64,000 nucleotides of DNA from Calliopum simillimum (lineage: Eukaryota; Arthropoda; Insecta; Diptera; Lauxaniidae): contig OX638371.1 of assembly GCA_951812925.1 (NCBI GenBank), forward strand, positions 112,243,124 to 112,307,123. Direction: 5' to 3'. Of this stretch, positions 30,051 to 41,200 are shown piece after piece. The translations under genes were made by a program, and so were the position numbers. The notes below the pieces were generated by a model. The model saw only the letters and a program-made list of their open reading frames with translations. It did no database searches and was not told where the DNA came from. Each line of letters opens with the position of its first letter. Positions within the stretch are counted from its first letter, which is position 1.

Positions 30051-30490
30051 GCCCTAATAATGCAAATTCAACTTTGAATGGAATACCTTATGAAGGAAAA
30101 TAGATAAGGCTTCCATATTTTGTTACCACAGCTATAGGTTATTAAGGTATTTTTTTAATTTATAATAGTTTTAAAAAAAAAAACTGGTCAAAATTTTCAC
30201 AAAATCACCATTTCTTGAAAACCACGGCTTGGATTTAAAACTTTTTCGGAATAATTTTGTAGCTAGTTAAAATATCTTTCATATAACATCAATATTTTTG
30301 AAATCCATCAAGGGATTAAGAACTTATATCGGTTTTTATAAAAGCTATATCCCGATCTTCCGATGACCATATCTCCAAAACTAGGTCTGAGCGACACTTT
30401 TTGATTAAACATTTTTTGTAAGAATTATAACTTTAACAAGAAAAGCTTGGTTTAAACCAAATCGGGTTCTGGGAGCAACGCTTGACTTTA
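30051..30490 (-). repeat. Dispersed repeat, inverted partner of 22521-22846 plus end
   Basis: 30051-30376 is the inverted partner of 22521-22846. It runs on to GTGTCGCTCAGA and GGGAGCAACGCTTGACTT (as complement), giving the terminal part also seen in the 21660 copy. Confidence 0.8.
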
Positions 30491-31739
30491 GCCTAACTTT
30501 TATTATAAATAAGGCTGTTTGTGTTTTTTTTTTTTTTTGTAATTTTCGGCATCTTGTTCTAAGGGTTTTGCAAATAAAGTTGTATTGTTTTTTTAAAAGT
30601 AAGTATGCAAATTTGGTAGCACTAACCTTTATAATTTATAGAATAAAAGGTCAAATAGTTTAAATTTTAAAATATTTTTGATTCTTCAAGAGATTTTGGG
30701 GCACATTTGACTTTTGCCGATGGGGCACATTTGACATTCATCCATACATATGCGTTTGTGTATTTTAAATTAAATTGGGTTTTTATTAAACTGGAAGTGG
30801 ACTTTGAGGAGGTCAATTGAGTTTAAGCTACCAACTTCAACAAATCCAGCCTCAACTTCACGTTCATGCACTAAATACGTATTTGACATCGACTTCTCAC
30901 ACCTTTATATAAATAATAATAACAATAAGTCTTGGTTAATACATACATACTTATTATTTGTATTTATATGAAAAAAATATGTGTATTAATGTTTTGTTTA
31001 ATGTTTTTGTGCTATTTTTGTGAGTGTCAAATGTGCCCTTGGTACGGGGCACATTTGACAAAATGGCTTTTTTTGAAAATGTTAAAAAAAAGACTCAGTT
31101 TTTAAAAAAAATTTTATTTTTTCTGTAAATAAGTTTTCCCAAAAATATGATGTGTTGTTATGTTGTTTATATAATAATTTATTGCTGGCAGTACCGTACT
31201 GTGAAAGAACAAAAACGAAGAGAATCTTTCCGTACTTCACCTTCTCTTTCGTGACAGAAAACGCTATAAACGTCAAACACATCAAACGTCGATGCCAACG
31301 ACGACAAAGACGACGTATCCGTCCGGGTCGCTAAAAGTCGCGAAAAATTTAAATAAATTAAATTGTAGAATTCGATATTAACGTAATTAAAAAATTAATT
31401 CATGTGAAATATAAAAGTGATAAGTGAAGTAATACTTCTATATGTTAAATATTTTATTATCATGGAGAAATTACGAAATCTATAGTAAAAGGTTGTTTAG
31501 TGGTACCACGTTAAAGTGGAATAATATATGAACCTGTTTGTGGTACCACTATGTAGTGCAAAACAAAATAAACAAAAAAATTTGACGGCTGCAAAAACCA
31601 TGACGTATGTCAATTGAGCTATGACATCTGAATTTGAAGTTCCACTTTTTGTCATCAATTCCGCTGCGCAACGCCAGATGGCACTATGTCGATGCAATGG
31701 CATTCGCACAAAGCATTGCCATCACCGCTGGCAGCCTGT
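30491..31739. other. Intergenic upstream of velo
   Basis: AT-rich. Contains three direct and one inverted copy of GGGGCACATTTGAC between 30698 and 31059. A GC-richer stretch at 31280-31340 with CGACGACAAAGACGACG repeats has no clear reading frame. No gene. Confidence 0.35.
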
Positions 31740-31961
31740 CATTTTCGATTTTGGTTGAGTTTGTCGTCAAAGAAGAAGCAGAGCAGAATCCACGCCATAT
31801 TTGATTTTGTGCGAGAAAGCTAATTTTTCTAGTTATCGACAACAGCACAGTTTTCATTCGCTCTTCTTGAAAAAATTAAAATGTTTTAACAATTGGTTTT
31901 ATTAAAATTATTAGCGCAAAGAGTGCAATATTTGGCGTAACTAAAAATTGAAACGTTCCGG
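31740..31961 (+). promoter_or_regulatory. velo: Probable promoter/5' UTR exon of velo
   Basis: After a less AT-rich block, the sequence reads like an untranslated first exon and ends CGTTCCGG|GTGAGT, a strong splice donor at 31962. The first coding exon of velo, 5 kb downstream, begins with an acceptor (TTTATTTCAG ending 36925) eight bases before its ATG, so a non-coding exon upstream is required. This is the best candidate, but other donors may exist, for example in the GC-richer block near 32040-32230. Confidence 0.45.
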
Positions 31962-33259
31962 GTGAGTTTTAGTTGTTAATTTTTATTGTGTAATTTGTAA
32001 TTTAATTCGGTTGCTGCAATGGTTGATACTACGGGTAGCATCTGCCTGTGCACCACCGACCCCGCTCATCCATGGTTGGAAACCAAATCGTATGTGTTTG
32101 TACGCTCTACACGAAATCCCCTTGCCTTTGTCGGACGTACGGAGTGAAGTCGTCGTTCGGTAGTTTGGTCGGTCATTATGTCTGTGACAGCAACGGCCAT
32201 TGCTTAATTTTTTTCTTACTTCTTGATCATTTTTAAGGTAATAAATTTTCTCTAAACGAAAAATCAATATTAGAAACTTAAATATTTTCTTATATTGAAG
32301 AAAAATTGTCAAGGCGAATATATAATGGAACTTCCAAGCACAAAAAAAATGGGTGGTGGAAATCATTTATATGAATTTTCATGAACTCGAATTCCACTAA
32401 ATCGGATTGATGCCATCATCATAAATTGCTATTGAATGAAATTTTCGTGTTCTTTGATTAAATTAGAGTTTTTCATGTATCCTTTAATTTTATTGAATAT
32501 TCTATTGTTCCCAGATAATATCTCAAAACTTTGTATGTATGGGCGAGGCAATCTTGAAACGAAAAATATTCGCAGCGTGCCATTTTCATGTTTCTATATA
32601 TATTTTTTCTCTAGCTGCAAAGGTATTTATCTATATATTTATCTATACCTTATTGATTTTGTGCGAGTAATTCTGATCTTGACATTGTGGTGACATTTAT
32701 TTATTTCAAAAGGTCAATCCAGCCTTTTTCTTGAAATCTGCCAATATTGATTATTCATCTAACGGAAAAGTACTGAATGTTTAAACAAACGATTACCTTG
32801 GAATTCTGACGAGGTAGAGTTTTTTAATTATATATTTTATTCTCAGGACACCAAAACCACTTAAAGCATAATAGCATACAAAAGTGAGAAAAGTGCATTT
32901 GCTTTGAAAAAACCCAAATATATATGTTGTGTCCGGCAACATATGATTTTGTGGATAAATTTGAGCAATAATTATCGTGTCTGTTCAAAGTAGCATCTTT
33001 TATTACATATTTATTTAGTATTATTGGTATTTTTACGTCCAGAAATGTGGCTGTCTGGGTGTCTGTGCGTGGAAATACAATTTTTGGGAAAACTGAGCAA
33101 GATAACTATAAAATTAGGTACACTGCCTTCGTCGTCAAAGTTAGTTCGACTAATTGAAAATTAGCGAAAACGATCAACGGACACGCCTACCACCCATACA
33201 AAAAAAAAAATATATTCAAAATGAAACTGAGTATTTTTCACGACAATGCAACCAAAATA

Positions 33260-33515
33260 CACATAAATACTAGAAATGGTCAGCGCAAGATCTGAGCAAA
33301 ATCTAGACAAGTTCGGACAAGTGGGCGTGCGCCTCCTATGCAATCGTTTCAAAATGCTTTACAGAAAGCGTTTTTCGAGATAATACAACTTAATTTCACT
33401 CACACATTAAGAACTATAAGTGCAAACTCTCAGCAAAAATTGGACGAAATCAGACAAGCGGCCGTGGCACCTCCCATATAAGCAAAATTTTCGAAAGGCT
33501 GCAGTGTAGGGTATT
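33260..33515. repeat. Dispersed repeat related to 18540-18960
   Basis: Two diverged units with AGTTCGGACAAGTGGGCGTG, CTATAAGTGCAAACTCTCAG, CGTGGCACCTCCCATATAAG, AGCAAAATTTTCGAAA and CTGCAGTG, in the same order as at 18690-18910 on the same strand. Confidence 0.6.
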
Positions 33516-34061
33516 TAATGTTCGGCCAGGCCAAAAGTAACACCCTTACTAGTTTTTGTTTTTATGTACTATTATTATTTTTTATTATGGGCGTGTGCCA
33601 AATCGAAACTTTCCTTAAGCAAATAGGGGTGAAAAAAAAATCTAAATTTTTGTATTTTTGTTGTGCCAAATAGATTACAAATTCTGACTGATTCAATTTT
33701 TGACATTCCAACAAATCGAAGTTTTTCCGAAAAACTTTTTAGTACGATTTTCTTCAATTGCAGAAAATAAAAGTACAAAATATATGATGAATGAGCTGGG
33801 TCACTAAAGGACGCAGTTTTGAAGTTAATTTTTAATGAAAAAGTATGACCCAACTGTCCCGAAAGATAGTTTATATTTACTTAAATAATTAAAAAAAAAA
33901 ATAAGCCATTTATCGAAAATGTTTTTTTATTTATTAAAGAACACCATTTGGAAGTTTATTTCTTAAAAATAATATTGGCCGAATGTAAGATTAGCGGTCA
34001 CGGCACTCATTTACTCAACAGCCCACAATTACTTATCGCCATGATATTTGACTTGATTTCT

Positions 34062-34330
34062 TTTTATCCTAATCGGACTGCTATCGGACCTCTTATCGTA
34101 ATAGAATCTGTTGTTTTAGATTGAGCTAACTTTGTGCTTGCAATAACTTCAGGTTCCTGAAGGATAATTTTATTATGCGGTGCTACAATTGGCGCAGCAT
34201 TTGTCGTTACTTGTAATGCTGTTGCATTTATGCTTTCAATAGCTAAAACTTGTAGGCGTTTGGTTGAATGCGAATTTGTTAGCAATCCAACACTAACCGC
34301 ACTGCCACCAGATGTAAATCCAAGAGAGCC
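34062..34330 (-). other. Coding-like fragment of unknown origin
   Basis: The minus frame reads SGGSAVSVGLLTNSHSTK, RLQVLAIESINATALQ, NKIILQEPEVIAST and ends GPIAVRLG then stop. The composition looks like real protein sequence rather than random AT-rich DNA, and the frame upstream is closed. It may be a decayed exon or a retrocopy fragment. I do not recognise a family. Confidence 0.25.
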
Positions 34331-34784
34331 AGTAAAACATCATATAACACCACTTAAACTGAACCACTACTAGCTGCTTGATATTCACGAATAACTGTTT
34401 TCCTTATTTTATTTTTGAAAAAATTTTATGTTTCATTTTAAATTTTTTGTTGACATTTTTAAATTTGTTTGCTGCCCCACATTTTCTATTTCGATTTTGA
34501 CACAACAATTTCACCTCATATGCTTCAAAAATTGTATTTGGGACGTCAGAATTTGTATAGGTGAGTGAAATGTTTTCGATTGAAACAGGCCCTATGTAAA
34601 AAAACTTATTGGATATCTTATGGTGATCTAATTTGATAAAATGGACTACAAACTTAATGATAAAGCGAAATACCCTTTTACTCAGCTAAATAAAATATTT
34701 CATATTCGGTTATCTCCTCCGAAACGATAGTTCGCATTCATATATGAAATTGGTTACCAAATTTTCTTCACATTGTTTCTGTTT

Positions 34785-35452
34785 CAAAAAAAAAAGGTTT
34801 GACAGAAATTGACTTAAAAACTGCAGTTAGTTTTCCGTTCATTTGTAGATTCAAAAATGGTATTTTCGAAAAATCTAGCGTCGCTCTGTTCAGAGCTCTA
34901 CTCTGAACAAAAAAAGAAAAACGCCTTATACTATCAAACATTTTGACGAAAAAAATTTCGTTTGAGAGAGAGGGATGCACGGGGAAGATAGAGGGGATTT
35001 TGTTTCACGTACATGAGACACGCTTTGTGCTTGTCATTCGTATTGAGAAATTTTTAATTCGTCATAAGAAAACATTCGAAGAATTGACATGTCGCCGAGA
35101 AACATATTTTGCGTGTAAACGAAAACGAAACATCAAAAGAGAATTGAAAATGTTTTTCATAGAAATGTTTCCTAATCTAAATAGGGACTTATACTCGACA
35201 TGCTCACGCCTAAAATTGTCGTCAGCAAACATACACAACAATTTAAAATAAAAACAACTATTGCCGTCGTCACTCTGATTGTGTTTAACAGAGCGAACTT
35301 CGTTGACGAATTTCAATTGACAGCGAATATTCTTCGGGCGAAATTCGTCGTACGCTCCAATTGTGTTTAAGCTATAACGCGACGCTAGATTTTTCGAAAA
35401 TACCATTTTTGAGTCTACAAATAAGCGGTAAACCTTTTTTTTTTTTTTTTTG
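34785..35452. mobile_element. MITE with ~45-base inverted ends
   Basis: The block GCGACGCTAGATTTTTCGAA followed by AATACCATTTTTGA at 35381-35414 recurs inverted at 34852-34885, and TTTGTAGA.TC continues the match outward, to A/T runs and AAGGTTT on both sides. The left side has about 30 extra bases. The interior carries a sequence shared with 16079-16114. No coding capacity. Confidence 0.65.
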
Positions 35453-36029
35453 ATACATAAACTAAGTGAAGACCATTTTGTAACTAAAATTCGACTCTGA
35501 AAATCGATTAGCTCGCTGATAGTTTAAAAAAACTTTTTCTGTATATATGGACCAAAGTTAATAACTTTGCATAAAAAACGTGCAGTGGGACGACATCGAG
35601 GTAAAGCCAAATTCAAACGAGCCGTGCATACCAAACTAACAAATTACGATTTAAGGTTATAAGGATCACTAATTGGGAGACTATTGCGCTAGCATAGCAT
35701 AGGCTTTAGGCACAACATAATCTAAATCAGATCGAATGAATATGAATTGTACTTCAACTTTTAAATATTTGCCTCTAAAAAAACTTGCAAAGTCTCAAGC
35801 GCTTCCGTAATCTATATATTAATACGCAAGACAAAAATTTTTCCTACCTTTTTCACTATGTATGTTAGAAATGGAGCACGACTTTAAATTATATACCACT
35901 AGCTGGCCTGGTTGCGACTTCGTTCGCCCATTTCCGATGACTTTACGTACGAAGTCTCATCCATCTCCATCGTCACTCTCTTCCAATCACCAAGGTTTTT
36001 AAAGATCCATATTTTGTAATCATAGCTCC

Positions 36030-36490
36030 CATAGGTACAGAGATATAGCATTTTATATATATTTTGTATGAAGGGTGTAACTCCCCCTTCTCATGCCCCG
36101 CCCAAGATTTTCAAACTAATGGTAATGGTACCAAGTTTTATAACGATATCTGCGATATGTGAAGAAATATAGCATTTTGTGTATTTTTGAAAAGTGGATG
36201 CAATTCTCCTACACCCAATATCCCCCAAATTTTGAATGGTGAATGGTAGATATGTACATTATGCATAAGTTCATCAACTTTCATAATCATAACTTGTATA
36301 ACTGTAGAGATATAGCATTTTTTGTATTTTTTTTTTTGTATGGGGGGTGCAACCCCCGTTCCCCTCAGTGACATCTCACCCCCTTAAGAACCTTCTGCAG
36401 ACCATAACAAACAATTTAAAAAAAAAATTATGTAAATCGGACTTGTAGTTTTCGCGTTCATAAGCTACATACGGACACCATTTCATTTTT
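36030..36490. repeat. Tandem ~130-base repeat units
   Basis: Three diverged units each contain GAGATATAGCATTTT..GTAT, then a G-rich GGGTG.AA.TCCCC motif (near 36046, 36166 and 36309). The segment ends with TTCATTTTTATATATATAGA, a border also seen at the 39330 repeat (TATTTATATATAGATTTA), so both may be tails of one element family. Confidence 0.6.
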
Positions 36491-36933
36491 ATATATATAG
36501 ATTAGAAAGGTATTTGGTTGTAAATGTGCACAAAGTTAAAATTATTTTAAGATTTTTTTACTAAGCCAGGTAAAAATTAATGTAAATTTTTCAATATTAA
36601 CAACGATAAAATACGCGGTCACACAAAGCTGAAAAGAGGATTCAGCACAAAGAGAAAAAAGCTGACTGACACTGGCTTCATGTTTTTTGTTTTCTTTCCG
36701 TTTCACATTTTTCATTGATCAGGGATGATAAATGAGCTTTTCTATTTTGTACCAAATAGCAACAAAAAAAAAGTACTAAAACGGTCCAAAAAGGACCAAA
36801 ATTATTTAATTCATTTGTGGTCAAGTTTTGACCATTTGGCGATTCTAGTAGTTTTTAATTTAAAAAGTTTTAGTTTTTAAAACATACTTCCGAGGTTCGA
36901 ACTCATTTTGAATATTTTATTTCAGAGGTTTCA

Positions 36934-38181
36934 ATGGCCCAATACTATCAGATGAACTTTGATGACCTGAAGCAGATTTATCCTGAAGTACAAGTAGTAC
37001 ATGTTGCAAGCGACGATGTTGGTGTTAGTACTCACAATCGATCACAGGTTCATAGATTAAAAAACAAACCTGATTTTTTTTATTTATAAAAAAATCTTGG
37101 GATCTATGGATAATAAACGAAATAATGTTATCTTTTTGCTTTTTATTTCATGCGCCTTTATTTAACGTTCTTTTTTTATTTGATTATGATTTTTTTCTTT
37201 TTCTTCCTTACTCCATTGTCATTACAGCAATTAGTGCTACAGGATGACCAAATATTATTGAACGAGGGTCAACAAGTTGTCTACCATACTGCGACGGCTA
37301 GTCAGCAGCAATATCAACAACAAACTGCTCCAACACACTATATAATTGGTGATGATATCGTACAGCAGCAACAGCAACAACAACAACAGCAGCATCAACA
37401 AGTTATGCTGCAACATCATCAGCAGCAAATGGAGCATCAACAACAACAGCAAGTTGCACAGCAACCCCAACAACATTATCAAGCGGATCCTCAACAGCAT
37501 CAGGAGGTGCAGCAGCAACAACACCAGCAACAAATAGTGCAGCAAGAGCATCAGTTGCAACACATTCAACCGCAACAGCAACCACAACAACAAATTTATT
37601 ATACAACTACTGATCAAATATTGCAAACAAATTCAATAGTGCAACATACTCCGCACCAGCAACAGCCGCAGCAGCAGGAGTTACAACAACAACAGCAGCA
37701 ACAGTTGCATGTACAACATCAACAACAGCATATTCAACAACAGCAACATCCACAACAACAACAGCAACAAATACTGCATCCACAACAGCATCCGCAGCAA
37801 ATTTCACAAGTACAACAGCAGCCACAACAACAAATTGTTTATCGTATGCAGCCACAACAACAGCAGCAGACCCAACAGATACTTAACAATGCACATGTGA
37901 TTGTTCAACCCACTGGCCAACAGGTGCTCATACAATCCCCACAACATCAGGAGATCATCATGCGTCAGCCCATTCAGCAGCAGCAACGTATTATTTATAG
38001 TCCAAATCGGATAATTTATTCTCAACCACAGCAACAGGCACAACAACAGCAAACTTTATTGCAACAGTCGCCACAAGGACATCAGCAACAGCAAGCACAA
38101 CAGCAGCAACATATTCAATTGCAAGCAAATTCATTACATGGTCCAGCACGCCTTGTACCGGCACGAATAACTCCACAAGTT

Positions 38182-38217
<36 letters not shown>

Positions 38218-41200
38218 ATGCACAATCCCAGCCAAAGCGTTGTATTTCATCAGGTGCGTAAATTTCAATTGTATTTTTAGTACTTAAATAATAATTTGCT
38301 GTTGACTAATGCACAGCCCTAAACGTTCACTTAAAGAAAACTTCCTTTAAAAAATTATACATTATAATTTCCTTGCAAAAAGTTGGGGAGTAAATTTTTA
38401 CAATAAACGTGAAAAAACACGCTCCAAAATTATTGCCGATAGCCTTATTTTTCCAGCGAATTTTCCCCTTCCAGAAAATTTGTTTTGCGATTGCAAACTA
38501 GGGAATAAGAGAATAAATTCTCGAGAATATTTATTTGCGATAAGGCACATCATGAAATCAATATCTCAACGCTTTATGATTACTAGAGTTTGCCTTGTGG
38601 CCGAAATTCGACCATTTCTATCTGACTATAAAGCCTTGGTCGATAAAACACAAAAAGCTAATATTCTTCCTTAAGGTTCTGGTTATCTGCATTCATAAAA
38701 AGCGGTGCAGCAGCATAGTTGCAATAGCATTCTTGTCATTTAGAGCCATGTTATTCCTACTAAAGAGCGAAAAGTTTTTGATATCTTTCCGTCCTGCTCA
38801 TTCTGTCCCCATACCAAAATCAATGCCGTTAGCGTGTGGCACCGGCCATTTAAAAACATAAAGGTCATATTCTCATTCCTTGGTGTATAACCAATTTTAA
38901 AAAAGTCAATGTAGTGGTTTAGCAGTGAAAGTGTTTTTCCATTTAGGGGCATGGTACCACCATTATGTTCATGTTATTATTCCTTAGCGTTAATCCTCTC
39001 TCTATACCAAATTTCATGAAAATCGCTGCAGTGGCTTAGCCGTGAGAGCGTTTTTTACATTTAGGGGCGTGGCACCGCCCACTGAAAAACATAATGCTTA
39101 TATTATCGTTCCTTAGAGCCTACCATAACTCCATACCAAATTTCGTAAAAATCGATGCAGTGGCTTAGTCGTGAGAGCGTTTTTTCTATTTAGGGGCGTG
39201 GCACCGCCCAATTTTAAAAAAGATATTGTCCTATGCACTGCTCCTTCTCACAACCTTTCCAACAAAAAAAAAAATCAAATCGGTTGAGATTTAGGTATAG
39301 AAACAGGGACTGAATCGATTTCGTTTGCCTATTTATATATAGATTTATTTATTACGTTTCGTGTACTGGTATAAATCCTTATGGATTATTATCATACAAC
39401 ACATGCTTAAAATCTAGATAAACAAAGTTTCTTAAGACGTATTTTTAAAGTTTTCAAGGCATTCCGTTTCAAGATACGTAATGTCTTGACAGTACTTGGA
39501 TACGAAAAAAAAACAACCAGTACTGACCTGTCTTGTTTGATTTGCTTCAGTTCAGTGTATATACTGTAGTTGTAGTGTACTAATACTGTAAAGATTTTAA
39601 TCTTGATTTTTTTGGGTCAATTACTTCAATTCAGTGTAAAATGTGCGAGTGTAAAAAAGTACACTATGGGCCTTATCGTAAATAAATATTCTCGAGAATT
39701 TATTCGCTAACTCCCTGGTTTGCAATCGCAAAAAAAATTTCGTGGAAAGGGAAAATTCACTGGAAAAATTATGTAATCGGCAATAAGTTGGGAGCGAGTT
39801 TTTTCACTTTTATTTGTTAAATTTGCTCCTCAACTTTTTGCTAGAGAGTCCTAAAGTATAAATGAATAGTTATAAATAACGTTTGACAAATTAAAAACTT
39901 TAGTATAACAATTTTAAAGCTTATTGAAATAGCTTTCATATGACACTAAAGTTTTTAATATCCACCTAACCGTTTCCAATTTATACTGGTTCTGATAAAA
40001 CTACTTTTCAATTAAATTTTTTTTTTTTTGGCAATTTTTTGGTGCAATCTTTTGATTTTTGAAATCCACAAAAATGATTAAAAAGACATTTTTTACTTTA
40101 AAAAGCAAAGCATTAATTTAAATTTCACTAATGCAATTGCTTCGTTTTCTTCTTTTGCAATTGCTGTTGTTTATCTTTTTTTATAAGAAAAAAATGTCAA
40201 CGATTTATGGAAAAAAGCGTTGCCACATGTTTTTTTTTGTGTGCAAAATGTCTACGAAATTGGAAAAAATCAGCGTTCAGATTGGTTGTTTGCGCAAAAT
40301 GTCAAAGATATGGGAAAGTCTTATGGCCTTATCGTAAATAAATATTCTCGAGAATTTATTCGCTAACTCCCTGGCTGGGAATCGCAAAAAAAAATTTCGT
40401 GGAAAGGGAAAATTCACTGGAAAAATTATGTAATCGGCAATAAGTTGGGAGCGAGTTTTTTCACTTTTATTTGTTAAATTTGCTCCTCAACTTATTGCTA
40501 GGGAGTAGTAATGTATAAATGAATAATTATAAATAACGTTTGACAAATTAAAAACTTTAGTACAACAATTTTAAAGCTTTTGATTTTCCAAATCCACAAA
40601 AATGATTAAAGACATTTTTACTTTAAAAAGTAAAGCATTAACTTCAATTTCACTGCTGCAATTGCTTCTTTTTCTTCTTTTGCAATTGCTGTTTCTTGTT
40701 TATCTTTTTTTTAAGTCAGCTGTCAAAATCCAGTGGAAAATGGAAAAAAATGTCAACGATTTATGGAAAAAAGCGTTGCCACATGTTTTTTTTTTTGTGC
40801 AAAATGTCTACGAAATTGAAAAAAATCAGCGTTCAGACAGGTTGTTTGCGCAAAATGTCAAAGATATGGGAAAGACTCAGCGTTGCCAGATGTTGTTTTT
40901 GTGTAAAATGTCAACGCTCTTGGAAAAACACAGCGTTGCAAACTGGTTATTTCTGAAAATGTCAACGATATTAAAATAAAAAAAGTATCCCTGCAGGAAG
41001 GGGAGTTTCCATTCATGAAATATTCACTACTTCCATAGCTCCTTCCCCGGGAGGGAGAGAATGGAACTCCCTTCAGATTTACGATAAGGCCCTTAGCGTT
41101 GCCAGATGTTGTTTTTGTGTAAAATGTCAACGCTCTTGGAAAAACACAGCGTTGCAAACTGGTTATTTCTGAAAATGTCAACGATATTAAAATAAGAAAA

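Larger units (their letters stand above)
31962..36925 (+). other. Probable first intron of velo, repeat-rich
   Basis: Contains the repeat at 33260-33510, a reading-frame remnant at 34062-34330, a MITE at 34785-35452 and ~130-base tandem units at 36030-36370. 32040-32230 is GC-richer and unexplained. The rest is AT-rich with nothing recognised. Confidence 0.4.

Noticed and set aside
37255..38176. Long minus-strand frames opposite the glutamine exon
   Set aside because: Leu-, Val- and Ala-rich shadows of CAA/CAG repeats.
40602..40979. 125-codon frame in a velo intron
   Set aside because: Composed of the ~52-base repeat units of the MITE array; no protein family.
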